Part shown: piece after piece, positions 23,320 through 34,373 of the stretch | Numbering within the stretch: the first letter of the stretch is position 1 | Layout: every line of letters begins with the position of its first letter | DNA from: Trichobilharzia szidati | Taxonomy: Eukaryota > Platyhelminthes > Trematoda > Strigeidida > Schistosomatidae | Direction: 5' to 3' | Assembly: GCA_944472155.2 (NCBI GenBank) | Contig: OX235273.1 | Span: forward strand, 32,647,204-32,711,203 | Length of the DNA stretch: 64,000 nucleotides | Position numbers and translations under genes: made by a program | The notes under the pieces: model-generated | What the model was told of the DNA's origin: nothing | The model's database searches: none | What the model saw: only the letters and a program-made list of their open reading frames with translations

Positions 23320-23705
23320 TTGCTAATTAGGCGAGAAGATGCGTCACTTGGGAGAATCGTGTATGGAAAAAGCACATTCACAGGGAATTACACACACTTT
23401 TTTAGATACGTGCTCATTAAATATAAAAGAAATGTTGTTAAATGTCTTACGAACAGAGCAAGAAAGATATATTCGGATGACCTCTTACAAAAGGAATTTG
23501 AATATATTCACGATTCCTTGACGGAGATGGGGTATCCGAGTGGTTTTACAAAGAAACATATGAAAACATCAGAGAGGAAACCTGAGACTATGACAGCACG
23601 GAGAAAACCTCTATTATTACGACTAATTGCAGAATTTATATTCACAATCTTATTATCTATCCTATGGACAAAACACCGTGATTGGTTTATATATTTGAAT
23701 ATTTC
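23320..23705 (+). mobile_element. PLE-C fragment (RT C terminus)
   Basis: A 130-codon frame contains YGKSTFTGNYTHFFRYVLIK then YKRNVVKCLTNRARKIYSDD, LLQKEFEYIHDSLTEMGYPS and KTSERKPETMTARRKP. This is the block after the YVDD region of PLE reverse transcriptase (equivalents at 40.0 and 43.1-43.3 kb). It begins directly after telomere-like repeats at 23297-23318. Confidence 0.72.
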
Positions 23706-24261
23706 TTTGTAAAGTTATGTGTGTATATTAGAGTTAAGCCTGATGATATCTAAATGAAAATAATTTGTGTTAGTATCCACTGTACTTTCCTTCAATGTCA
23801 ACGTACACCCTCTTCCTTTTAACTGGTTATCTGGTATACAGATATCTGTCGTTTCACTTAAATTATGTAGATTAGAGTAAAGCTTGAGTGAAGATCTAAT
23901 TAAAAACTAAAACACGATATTCTTCGTTTATGCGTCTTGTATCAGTTTTAATTACGGGAATGTTCAATGATTTGAAGTGCAAGCAAGACTGAGTTTGTTA
24001 AAATGAATTTATTCTTAAAACTCTGAACTTTATTTATGAAATTGAATGTTTAATATATATTCTTTAAGAAAACTACATTAAAGAAAGAATGTTTATGTGT
24101 TAATAATACGAGGATAATAGGTGTCCGGTGTTCTTCAGATTATCTCCTTGAAATGGTCTCAGGTCTCTGTATGAAAATAAGATAAGATAGGTTAATTTTG
24201 AATAAATATCAAGAAATGTATCAGTATAGAGTGTATTCTAGCTGAATAATCATTATTACAT
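23706..24261. other. Unassigned AT-rich sequence
   Basis: I see no gene or recognised repeat here. Confidence 0.5.
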
Positions 24262-24965
24262 TATTATTGTTTCTTTTAATTCCCCTAGAGGAACACAGAA
24301 CTTCAGCCGCAGGTCTTCATTGCGTTCGCGGTTCTCTACCAATGTTTTCAACTGACTCCACGTCTTCCCGTATGCTTTCATCTCCTCGCCACATCACCTA
24401 ATCCTCCATGTCAACCCACCTTCGTACTGACGACCAACTTGTTGCTTCCCATTCGGGTTCCACTCGAGTGACGGCTCGTCTTGTGATTGCACTTGGTGGT
24501 TTGTTTTTTCAGAGTATGGCCAGTCCACCTCCATTCTTTCTGCAGATTTGTTGCGCAACCGTTTCCTACTGGGTTGGTTCATACGTTCCAAGAGATCCCT
24601 CACCACTGCTGATCTTTTGTGACCGGCCATCTGAGTTTGAGTATTGAGCAAAGATAGCTGTTGATGAAGGACTGTAGTTGGTTTGAAGTGCTCTTCATGA
24701 CGCGCCAAGTCTCTGATCTGTATAGTTGCACTGACTTTACACTGAAGTTGAAAAGCCGGATCTTATTTACATTTTCATGCTGAGTGCTGTTGACCTCCAC
24801 ACAGACTTGGTGATAGTAATGAAAGCTTGCCTTGCTTTCCTGATCCTTTCTGCTTTGATATCCTCGTCAGTTCCATCCACCTGTGGTTGGAACGATGCTT
24901 ATTGAGGGGATGGGTAGGTTAAGAAGGTTGCTTTCTTCAGATTTCTTCCATTTATGCTGAATAAT
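24262..24965 (-). mobile_element. RTE fragment (C-terminal part)
   Basis: On the minus strand the blocks LSSINGRNLKKATFLT, DGTDEDIKAERIRKA, SVQLYRSETWRVMKS, LCSILKLRW and a K-Q-Q-V-G-R-Q region can be read in shifting frames. It ends at about 24262 in AAT-rich DNA, the usual RTE 3' end. Confidence 0.66.
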
Positions 24966-24984
24966 ACAATTATTCAAGTGTTGG

Positions 24985-25210
24985 TCTGTAGAGATGTGAT
25001 GATTGGTTACAGGATTCCATCATGATGGGGTGATAACGGTTAGAAAACCATTGAAAAAACCAGCTTGGCAGTAATGTACTGCTGTTTCATCACCCAAGTT
25101 TGGGACTGTTCATCAGTACTCACCTGTCACGACCAAGGTTCGAACCCAGAATATTCCGATTGCAAGGTAAGTTCGTAAACCTCTCAGTGATTAAAAGGCC
25201 TTTATACACC
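24985..25210 (-). repeat. Hammerhead SINE (Sm-alpha-like)
   Basis: On the minus strand: a B-box-like GGTTCGAACC, then a hammerhead core CTGATGA ... GATGAAAC (25084-25116, stem II strands around AGTCCC and GGG), then the tail region. The 5' tRNA-like part is truncated. Both invariant core blocks are intact. Confidence 0.72.
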
Positions 25211-25394
25211 TGCTTAAAATATAAAGCGGACGACACGATAGCAATGACCAGCAGATGACCTGAGAAATCGCTTGCTAGAACATTCATTGAGACTAGATAG
25301 ATTTCTCTCTTCCAGACAACATATTCCTTAGTTCACTCAGAAGTCGACAGTTATCCTAACTTTACCAGCTTCAATTGTCTCTGTCAATTTCATA

Positions 25395-25800
25395 GGGTAG
25401 TCAATACTGAGGTTAAGCATCAGTCGAGTACTAGGTAAGGAGGACAAATCAGTAGACGAGGCTGTGAAGCTATATCGACTGAGATGGTTAGGACATGTGT
25501 AAAGTATTCATCCCTAGCTATCGTCTTCCTCAACAATGAGCGTTGTTAGGTGGCATAGGGTCAAGTTAAAAAAGAGCTAGTTCTTGGTGGTCAAACCAAA
25601 GCATGGCTTCATCAGTCAACGAAATCCACAACAGTTAATTGACGCCAGCCAGTCACATTGGAAGGTGTAAACTTCTTGTTTTGAGTCCTCGGGACTGTAC
25701 ACACCAATGGCTAAAGACACTTGGTTTACATGGCTCAAAATGTTTGTTCTCAATGGCAAGCGCAGATACATCCACTCCTAGTGACTTATAATATCTAATA
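25395..25800 (+). mobile_element. LINE 3' end fragment, same family as 1-1020
   Basis: The plus strand has remnants of the C-terminal part of a LINE ORF and its 3' end: a block equivalent to DKSVDEAVKLYRLRWLGHV, then pieces such as GGQTKAWLHQS and a final region resembling MAQ..CSQWQAQIHPLLVTYNI, followed by AT-rich DNA. Several frameshifts are present. It overlaps no other repeat. Confidence 0.6.
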
Positions 25801-26409
25801 AAGCTATATTCTTTTTCGATATTACTATTCTTTTTGACCCATATTTCTGTTTACTTTCTCTACTTTGGATATCGTTTCACTTTCTTCTCTTGCTTTGTGT
25901 GCTACATGTAGGGAGTGTGACAACTTGAACTGCTACATATCGGCGCACTGTTCTTTGTTGAAATTAGTCAGTCAGTCAGTCAGTGTTGAGATTAGGAGCG
26001 AGTGAATCTTTGAGTAGCGCAATTATGTGACATCTGATTGGCACATAACACCAAGTAGACAACTTGCATTTCTTTTAAGAAGAATAGTAAAACAAGCAAG
26101 CTCAAGTTTGTTGAAGTTCATAGAAGCCATCACTGTCAAACAGTTCTAAACTTGATTTATGCAATCAAAAGGAAACTGTAGTAATTCTTTCCCTAATTTG
26201 ATAACTCCTCTTTCAAGCCCAACTGCTTCTATCATCTTTTTATTAGATGTTACGGTTGATTTCTTTTCACTCTTACGTAGTTATATTCTGATTTATTAAA
26301 CTTAACACCTCATAAATCTGATATCGAACTAAATGAGCTTAACTCCTAACAGGTTTTCATATCTCACCTGTTTATTAAGACGGACTTGTATTGTCTGAGG
26401 TTTAACCAC
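25801..26409. other. Unassigned sequence
   Basis: Only a short CAGT microsatellite is recognised. Confidence 0.5.
25966..25985. repeat. CAGT microsatellite
   Basis: About five units of CAGT. Similar short CAGT/TAGT runs occur at 10909-10945, 14868-14904 (the tandem unit end) and 52227-52254 (after an RTE fragment). Confidence 0.75.
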
Positions 26410-26575
26410 GAATATAAATCAGTTGGATAACCATTGAAAACCATCATGGAACAGTGGACTGGGAACTGTTTCGTCCAAGTTTGGGACTAATAGTCAGTAC
26501 ACATCAATCCGGGTTCGAACGCAGGACCACCAGATTACTAGACAGGCCTTTCAGACATTCAGATACAAGGACCAG
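26410..26575 (-). repeat. Hammerhead SINE fragment
   Basis: Minus strand with the complement of ggttcgaacgcagga (B box) and a decayed ribozyme region (complement of gtttcgtccaagtttgggact; the CTGATGA block has become CTGACTA). Confidence 0.62.
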
Positions 26576-27009
26576 GGATTATAAGACGGCTGTTTCATCC
26601 TAGTTTGTGACTCTGGAGCGGGTATGCATTCATGACCTCAGCATTGATTGAATCGAGTAACATTAGGTCACAAGGCGAGCATATTAAACATACGTCTATG
26701 GAGAAAGACACACAATGGTCCATTCCATCATGTTCAGCGTCATTATCGTGCACTGTCATATGTGAGTGTCTGTAGTGAACCATTGCAAAGTGGACCCTAC
26801 TGCTTACCCTCAAGAAATCAGTGCTTGCCAATTCATTTTTATCGGACTAGATCAAACACCAAAGGTAAATGCTAATATATCCGAATGGTGCTCTGTTTGA
26901 TGTACAACTACTTATACTTCAACTTCGTCAGATATGTAAACCCCTTTGACAGAGTTAACTGCGAAGTAATTTGGATAATGCTTCAACACTACAGAATGAA
27001 GTGCTACAA
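26576..27009. other. Unassigned sequence beside a SINE fragment
   Basis: It starts with another copy of the SINE string gctgtttcatcctagtttgt, so the left part may be SINE-derived; the rest is not recognised. Confidence 0.4.
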
Positions 27010-27725
27010 ACCTTTATCAGCCTCATTCAACAGCTGTATGACAATTTCAAATACCAAGTGATTCACAAATAAAAACTCAGTGATGCTTTTCAAGTGATGA
27101 CAGGAGTAAAAACAAGACTGCTTACTACCCCAAAGGATATCTTTGATTTCGATGAACGGGATCGTATGACACGAAGGGAGAACTCAGAGATACTTTTTTG
27201 GTGGGGAGGGGGACAAGAAGACTTAAGAGGATTTTGACTTTGCAGACGGTTTATGTCTAATATTACACAAGCTTGAATATCTTCAGGAGAAATCCAACAG
27301 ACTTGCAGAAGAGGTAAGCAGTGGAGACAGGATTTCAAGTGAACATAGAGAAGACGAATGTGATGAAGTTAACCGACGACCACCATCACCTCCAGCACGA
27401 ATCACTATCAACAGGAGGAATTTGGAGTAAGTCACTCCCTTCATTTATCGGGGGAAGTATCGTTCCAACTAAAGGTGACAGTACGAATGAGAATTTCAAA
27501 CTCAGTCAGTACTTCTACATCGTTCACAGAGTAACCACGTCGCTAAAAGCATATTGAGCAGGCTTCAGACCTTCATCAGTGGCTGCTTTCGCTCCATCCT
27601 CCAGAAGAGATGCCCAGTCAGCAAGCATTAGCAGCAAGGAACTCTGGGAACGAACCAGTCAGGAACCTGCTGCTTAACAAAGATTTCCGAAGGAAATCAC
27701 GTTACTATGGAGAATGCCGGGTGAT
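27010..27725 (+). mobile_element. Decayed RTE fragment
   Basis: The fragment starts in the SLIQQLYDNFKYQVIH block and passes through a decayed LCLILHKLEYLQEKSN block and QVNIEKTNVMKLTDDHHH to the TSQEPAA and KRFPKEITLLWRMPGDF region. Internal deletions are visible where the ETW region should be. Confidence 0.6.
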
Positions 27726-28109
27726 TTCGTGCATCAAGGCGTAGGATAGAATCCTAAGTGGACGAATTAGTTTTCTGAAGGTGACATGAAGGAAGTAGTT
27801 TGATGTGGAGATGACAGGCGTTTGGATTTTCTTGGGAGCAGATGAAGAGGACTGCAAAGAACAAGAGAAAATGGAGACACGTTGTTGAATTCCAATGTTC
27901 CGACTCGTTAAACAAGGGGATAATATTGATGCCATATTTGGAACACTGAAATGAAATGAGAAACAAGCAATTCTAGCAACAACAACACAAAACAACTATT
28001 CGTACAAACATACTTCATTTTTTGATTTCTTCATCCATGGCACGTTTCATTTCAGTTATTCTTTCATTTTTAGACATTGCTAAATATTCAGTTGAGATGA
28101 TGATTAGCA

Positions 28110-30340
28110 TTCATATTATATATGTCCAAACCAAGTTCACTTTTAACAGTGTAAAAACATTCGGGCATTGGGTTTATAATATTCATTATAATAAATGTTT
28201 TCTTGTGTTTCCCAATGAATGAAAAACAAAACGATATTGCTGCTTTTACTGACGCTTCGCTATTTAATGTTGCTGCTAATAGCTTTATCGAAGTATTATT
28301 AAACCAGAATTTACAAAATCTCAGCATATATATAACAAATAGTTAAGAGGTCAGAAAATAGACTTGGGTAAAGTTAAAAGGACACATTGAAAGTTAAAAT
28401 ACCAATGAAGATCACTAAATCAAATAACGAAGGTAATAGTTCATCTGTTATAGCCGTCGTTCGTTATTCTGGGGTCATTTTTCGTTGTCAAGTTGATCAT
28501 TTGGTAAAGATAACAAAATCAAGTGTAGATTGTTGGATTTGATCAGTGTTTAAAGTTAAAAAGGCAGTATGTGTTTACTAAGTGAACTCGCATATCACAT
28601 TCGTGTTGATTTTGTCACTTCATGGGGGATGGAGTTGTTGTAATCAGGTCAGATTCTGCTTTAGTCCATCATTCCTATTCAGGTAATTTGGATTCCACTT
28701 GATATGAAGTGCTTCTGATATTAGACGTTCTTTATGATTTCTGAAGTCTTTCTGGATCATTTCAATATTGTCAAAATCAATTTTGTGACCTGATTCTGTA
28801 GCATGTAGACCAATGGCTGATGATTTTTCAAGTTTTTCCAGTTCAATTGGATTTCTCGATGGTCGAACAGATACACTGCGGTGGTCATTTCTTCTAATTT
28901 TGATTTCTCTCTGGCAATGTTTGTTCGATGTATATAGCATCACATTCCAAGCAAGCATCTTATTTTATAGACAAAATTCGATAGAGAATCTTTCAAGATT
29001 TGGTCTTTTATATGGACCAAGTTGCTTCACAGTGTGTCTGATGTTTTGAAGTAAACGTTGATGTTGTGCTTATTGAGTACTCTTCTAATATCATCTGACG
29101 TCTCTGCTCTATAGAGAGCGACATCTGTTGAGGTCCATGTTTCCGGAATACGTTTTTGATCATACTTTATATCAGTGTTGATTTTGTTGATGTAGTTCTC
29201 CGGGTAGTTGTTTTGTTTGGGAGTCTCAGTAATGTGTAATATTTCTTCTTCCTTTCCCTTCTCATCCGTTATCAGAAAGTGCGCTCGTCTTAGAAGACTT
29301 GAAACAACTAACACCTTTCCGATGATGGGGTTTGATAATCCGAAGTCTAAATATTTATTGGAGTGGGTTTTCTTCCTGAATATAGGTATATTAATATATC
29401 CGTCTTCCCTCCTCTCAACTAGGCAAGCAGTCAAGAAGTGGTAGTTCACTGACGTCTGATTCTGCTTCCGAAGTCAACTGGATTCTAGGAGATAGGTTGT
29501 TAAGTTTGCCAAAGAATGAACTGTGTAGATCTCGTTTTAGCACTACAAAAGTATCATCTACATATCATAACCATATTTTAGGAGTGAGTATGCTTGAAAA
29601 GATGTTATCATCGAATCTACTCATGAAAAGGTCAGCGACGTTTGAGGAGACTGGTGAAGCCATAGCAACACCATTTGTCTGTCTAGATAATTTCCTTTTA
29701 AATGTAAAGTAATTACTTTCTAGACAGAAATACAAGCTCTCAATTATTTCCCTTGTGTTCAGTGGACATCTTTGTGATAGCGTTGTATCTGATTCTAGAA
29801 GACTGGAAATGATATCAAGACTTTTGGGTGATAGGGATACTAGTATATAATGAGTTATTATCATGGCTCACCATAATGTTTTCTTTATCAATTTTAGGTG
29901 TTCTATTTGGGATTTGAAATCACATGAATTTCTTACAATATTTCGAGTGTCCTTTTGTATTGGTTGTATTATCGACAGTAAGTATTTAGATGGGTTGTAT
30001 GTCGGTGAGTTGGTGAAATCTATTACTGGTCCCAATGGAATTGTGGGTTTATGTATCTTTGGTTGACCGCAGAATCTTGGAGTTACACAAGATTTTGGTT
30101 TTAGTTTAAACCAAAGAGAATATCCAATTTTGGGTTTCATTTCTTGAAGGAGTCTGTTTGTATTTAGTTTCATTTTATAGAATTCGGCGGATTTCTTCTT
30201 CTCTTTAATAATACTTTGATAAAGCTATTAGCAGCAGCATTAAGTAGCGAAACGTCAGTAAAAGCAGCAATATCGTTTTGTTTTTCATTCATTGGAAAAT
30301 ACACAAACCTTTATTATAGTGAATAGCATTCATATTAATT
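28110..30340 (-). mobile_element. Most complete PLE (family B): RT plus GIY-YIG between inverted terminal repeats
   Basis: Read on the minus strand from 30190: KPKIGYSLWFKLKPK, CGQPKIHKPTIPLGPVIDF (the PKIHK block of PLE RTs), YNPSKYLLSIIQPIQKDTRN, then QTNGVAMASPVSSNVADLFM (block B), a WL-stop-YVDDTFVVLKRDL block (block C with TGA at 29565-29567), a 140-codon frame with FRKKTHSNKYLDFGLSN and SNPIIGKVLVVSSLL (29027-29449), then a GIY-YIG-like region (28644-28990) with RRNDHRSVSVRPSRNPIELE and LHATESGHKIDFDNIEMIQK. Terminal sequence lies at 28120-28330 and, inverted, at 30205-30340. Stops and frameshifts make it inactive. Confidence 0.82.
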
Positions 30341-30674
30341 ATGAATATTGAAAACTTACATTTTAAGTATTTAATTCTTAGAACTTCAAGGTTTATGACT
30401 TTGTGTTTTAAATCCCCTTGAATGAAGAGAAATTTATTATTAATAATAACAGTAAAAATTTGCATTATTCCAAAACAGTATTGATGATACAGTGAGGAAT
30501 TCTCAGAATTTTCTTCAATATTGTCTTTCTAACTTCCGCGACAATAGCAAAGACAAAAATCAAGCAAAATAATATCACAGGATTGATAATGGCAGTTGTT
30601 TCGGGATTTTGATTGACAGTAAAGTCAAAAATGTACAGAGGCGTAGAACAATGATGATGATAATAATAATGCGA

Positions 30675-30851
30675 ATGGCTAAGTTAACAGTTGATTGTAA
30701 TATTGTTGTAACGACAGAAGATAAAGGCCAGGCGACAAATCGTTTATTGAGAAAGTCAAGAGATATTTACACACTTTTATGTGCATTATTATTAGCGTTA
30801 TTGCTAACGGTAATTCTGTTATCTGTTTGTGGCCGTTTCTTAGAAATTTAA
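30675..30851 (+). CDS. 58-codon ORF, possible tail-anchored micropeptide
   Basis: The ORF starts MAKLTVDCNIVVTTEDKG, continues with a basic stretch (NRLLRKSRD), then a 20-22 residue hydrophobic segment (YTLLCALLLALLLTVILLSV) and a short end CGRFLEI before TAA. This is the layout of a tail-anchored or single-pass micropeptide, with positive charges on the cytosolic side of the membrane segment. An upstream in-frame ATG at 30609 would add 22 residues including a run of Met and Ile. Alternatively the acceptor-like cgacag at about 30716 could make it the last exon of a spliced plus-strand gene. It is outside the recognisable PLE-B and SINE sequence on each side. No homologue recognised; an AT-rich chance frame cannot be excluded. 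Confidence 0.35.
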   Translation: MAKLTVDCNIVVTTEDKGQATNRLLRKSRDIYTLLCALLLALLLTVILLSVCGRFLEI

Positions 30852-30954
30852 GCCATTTAGCTGCGAATAGTGTTTCCATACTTTAACTCCGCTGTGATTG
30901 GCTGTTGATTTTCCCAATGAAATTACCCACTGCAGTCCTACAGAAGGTCAATCG

Positions 30955-31115
30955 CAAGTCCAAATAGCTCAGTGGTAACGTCTCTTACTGCAGGTAGCAC
31001 TAGGAAACACGGGTTAAAATTTCAGAAGGGACGTGAGTTCCTTCAAGGTTATCACAGATACGCCTTGCTGACTGACTGATGCATGCCAACTAGAACGAAA
31101 CCTAGGTTCAAAGCT
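30955..31115 (+). repeat. tRNA-like SINE head, decayed
   Basis: aaatagctcagtggtaacgt is a good A box; cgggttaaaatttc is a mutated B box about 40 nt later. A similar, more decayed head is at 57335-57480. Confidence 0.45.
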
Positions 31116-31509
31116 TCCTGTCGATTGCCTCCGACTATCTAATATCAGCAAAGTTGTAGAGTCATTAGATAAGACTAGACAAGTTACATTTTATCATAAG
31201 TCCATTGGAGTAGTTTCACAGTGCTAGACTGATTGACAAAAACTACTATTTCATCATTCTCAGGCAAAACTATCTAGTTCTTCTGATAAGGCTTATTGTA
31301 TATTCTTAAGACGAACAAATTGAAGCGAAAAATATTGTGTTTCCAATTAGATTTCATCAGGCCTAATTAACTATAACATACCCGTATAACTTTAAAAATA
31401 AGTATATAAAGATATAAACCAATCACGGGGTTTCGAAGACCTTTAGCTTGACATTTTGTACGTCCTTTAGATTTTTCTCTTATGGATTTGTAAATTTTAT
31501 GTATGTCAA

Positions 31510-32050
31510 TGTACCTGTTAATTGCTAATTCACTGGAACACTAGGCTTCCAAAAGGTCTCTGGCATACTTGATGTTTCCTATTCATAATATTTGAACATT
31601 GTCCCAGTCGAGATGATATCCCTGGTTGTTTGTATGCAATGAGTGATATGAGCGAGTGAATATCATGTCTTTTGACGGTTAGTTTGTGTTCATGGATACG
31701 AAGAAGAAAAGAAGAAGAGGGCGTCCACCTTGGCCAGTGTCGTGTTTTCCGCAATCGTTGCAAATTATTTTGTAGATGATGTTGGTTTTAGCTTCTTTCA
31801 CTGTTATGTGCGACATCAATTTCTAAAGCTTTGAAGAGTCTGAGACGACCTTTTATACATATGGTTGGATGATTTTCTTTGTGTTTTCTTTGGAGGCCTT
31901 TGCTTCGTCAGATTGGCTTGAGGGTAGATGTCTACAAATAAAGTTTCTTGGATATCTATTCTTTTTTGGAAGACGTCCATGAGATATTTTTGTTGAATTT
32001 TCATTAAGTTAGGTATGCTGCAGTGAATCCCAGCTCTATGGAATAATGTT
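31510..32050 (-). mobile_element. PLE-D fragment (GIY-YIG domain)
   Basis: On the minus strand one can read KTNIIYKIICNDCGKHDTGQ, then RIHEHKLTVKRHDIHSLISL and HLDWDNVQILN in nearby frames. These are the C-x-x-C, GIY-YIG and H-x-x-D-W-D-x-V blocks of PLE endonucleases. Upstream (31816-32004) is a piece of the linker with IYPQANLTKQRPPKK. The copy is frameshifted and differs from families A to C. Confidence 0.66.
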
Positions 32051-32391
32051 TGTATGCAACTGTTTTTGTGACTTATCGAGTTATTGCTGTTGTGTAATTG
32101 ATTATTTGATCTGTTTGCGTTGAAATTCTAGTTTGCCTGTGGTTGTTCTCATAATCAAGGTTGAAAAAAAAATAGAATTTTCTTCGCCGGTTTCCTCCAT
32201 TTGTGTCTAAGTCGTACCTTGCAGGTTTAGCTTAGGGATATTTTCACTTGAAATTGGAAAATTTTGATATTGTGATAGTTTCCCGTATACTTTCGTCCTT
32301 CTTCACACTGGAATCAGTACACGGTCAAATTAGAGAATTAGGTCTAATAAATCGTTTACCCGGTTCGACCTTTATTCACCCGTTCATATAT
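32051..32391. other. Unassigned sequence
   Basis: Lies between PLE-D and PLE-A. Possibly decayed PLE, but no motif can be read. Confidence 0.4.
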
Positions 32392-32536
32392 GACATTAGT
32401 TTCTTTAGTAGATGTTTCACACAGCGAGTGAAACAGTATTATTTACTGGATAAAAAAGTTTCGAACAAAATTTACTGTGGTTCATCATCTTATCAGTTGT
32501 AATCACACGACTTCGAAACTTGAGTTTTATAGTTTT

Positions 32537-32948
32537 GTTTTACGAGTTGATCACGGACTGATATCAGTTAGAGAACCATTGAAAACCAGGGAGTACTGGA
32601 CAGCTGCTGTTTCATCCTAGTTTTGGGAATCATCGGCAGTACGCACCCACTGGGATTCGAACCCAGGACCTTCCGGTTACAAGGCAAGCTCGTATACCAT
32701 TCAGCCACTGGGACCCGATTCAATGGCTCAGGAATTCTAACTTCTACCAATTCGTGATTTTAGCGCGACCCCAACTATTGTCGTTGGTGGAAATCCATCC
32801 ACACGTGACTTCTAATTGGACCTCACTGGTCACGACTTCTCACTAGAACTGCAGGAAGCTCCAACCTGTAGCAAGTCACTAGCGAGCATCAGAATAATTT
32901 TCTATAGTTTGATTTGTAACTAATCCTTACAAATCAAACTATAGAAAA
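32537..32948 (-). repeat. Full-length hammerhead SINE with target-site duplication
   Basis: Bounded by the 12-bp direct repeat ttttatagtttt (32525-32536 and 32949-32960), which is single in the sister PLE at 48.97 kb. On the minus strand: an AT-rich start that forms a hairpin, about 150 bp of body, a tRNA-like head (GTGGCTGAATGGT A box, CTTGTAAC anticodon-loop-like string, GGTTCGAATCC B box), a ribozyme region (32609-32639) whose first block is changed from CTGATGA to CTGCCGATGA, and a tail. About 412 bp. Confidence 0.84.
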
Positions 32949-32950
32949 TT
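32896..32950. repeat. Perfect 24-bp inverted repeat with 7-nt loop
   Basis: Positions 32896-32919 and 32927-32950 are exact reverse complements (left arm aattttctatagtttgattt plus gtaa), with ctaatcc between them. It lies at the 5' end of the hammerhead SINE at 32537-32948. Confidence 0.9.
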
Positions 32951-33784
32951 TTATAGTTTTCTCTGTTCTCTCCTATTTCTCGTTGTAGGGGTAGTAGAAT
33001 TTTCCAGATATCTTGGAGAGATGTTGAATCATTCCTATTACACGTAATTGCGATTGATTCGATAAACAAAGCTTGTGTTATCAATCTCTCCATCCACTTT
33101 GCTGTTACATGACATTTTAATACTGTCATCTAATTCCATCCTATTTCATGGTTGTGTGTAATTGCATGTAGTGAGTGCTATGGCTGAACGATTCTTTAGA
33201 TTTCCTATGTTATTCAGGTCAACTAATCTATATTTTTATAGGTTTTTATGCTAGGCTAGTCTGAGTGACTGTCTGACTGACCCCGTTCTACTACTTCGCT
33301 CTGTGTATTTGACCTGACAGACATTCCGGCGGGGTATTAGATAAACTAAACTGTTTTGTTTTAGGAGCTTCACAGGATCCTTTAAACGACAAGGCTTGTT
33401 TCTAATTGAGTTCGTCAATGGTTTGAATGCCAGCCACTTTTATTCCTTCCTTGTTAAGAATTCTCTGGTGTAAGGTTTCCGAGGCTCCTTCTCTGTAGGG
33501 AATTACTACAGATGATTTAGATTCCTTATTGTTGGTGTTGTCATCATCTTGTGCATGACGTCACTAATGTTATTACTATTATTAGTATTATCACTATCAC
33601 TTCTGTCATTATTTTCTTTTATTTTCACATTTCCTACATGCATTCTGATGAATTTAACAGGGTAATTATTAGGAATCAAAGCTTTTCTTATGCGTCTCAT
33701 AGACTTTTCTGGATAATGCTTAGTTTCTGAACTCTATTATTATTTAAACATTTCACCAATCCTACTTTCACTGACATAGGATGG

Positions 33785-34373
33785 AGCATTGTCTCAACTA
33801 CAGGAGGAGCGGACGAGGATGTCGAATCTAGAATCAAGAAGACGAGAAACACATTCACCAACCTGAAACCAATCTGGAAATCTTCGTCACTGAGCATCAA
33901 CAACAAAATTCGAATTTTCAATACAAACGTCAAGTCAGTTCTTCTATACGGATCAGAAACTTGGCGGGTCACAAAGAATATTTCCAACAGCCTGTTGCAG
34001 ACCTTTATCAACAGCTGTCTTCATTCTATACTGAAGATCAGATGGCCGGAAAGAATCACCAACACGAAACTATGGGAAAAAATGAAACAAGAACCAACCG
34101 CCTAAGAAATATGCAGGAGAAAGTGGAAATGGATTGGACACTCGCTGAGGAGGCCGCTGGGTGACATCGCGCATCAGGCCCTCGAGTGGAAGCCGAAAGA
34201 GAAGCGGCGAGTGGGATATGGAGGAGGTCGTGTGAAGAGGAGCTGAAACAGTATGGACTAAGATGGATGCAGGTGAAAAGTACAGCAGAAGAGAGAAGCA
34301 AATGGAGATGTGCAGTTGAAGCCTTATATACCACTAGGAACTCAAGGGAACAGTAATTATAATGATAATAATG
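33785..34373 (+). mobile_element. 5'-truncated RTE copy nested in a PLE, with target-site duplication
   Basis: The copy starts at the block SIVSTTGGADEDVESRIKK and runs through ILLYGSETWRVTKN, LHSILKIRWPERITN and RSCEEELKQYGLRWMQ to the 3' end, which finishes in an AAT-rich tail. It lies inside the PLE-A copy at 32.4-34.6 kb. GGATGG stands directly before it (33779-33784) and directly after its tail (34374-34379), while the empty site in the sister PLE at 49.8 kb has this string once. It is therefore a single 589-bp target-primed insertion. Confidence 0.85.

Larger units (their letters stand above)
32392..33778 (-). mobile_element. PLE-A copy, left part (interrupted by SINE and RTE)
   Basis: The terminal sequence occupies 32392-32536. 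A hammerhead SINE is inserted at 32537-32948, then the element continues with the GIY-YIG region (33,000-33,400, e.g. LVDLNNIGNLKNRSAIALTT on the minus strand), the linker with alternating Asn and Ser (33,506-33,700) and the C-terminal RT region up to the RTE insertion at 33785. Confidence 0.78.

Noticed and set aside
26361..26387. 27-nt minus-strand segment (TIQVRLNKQ) with gtgaga donor
   Set aside because: The acceptor is weak and the phase (0-0) matches none of the other exons.
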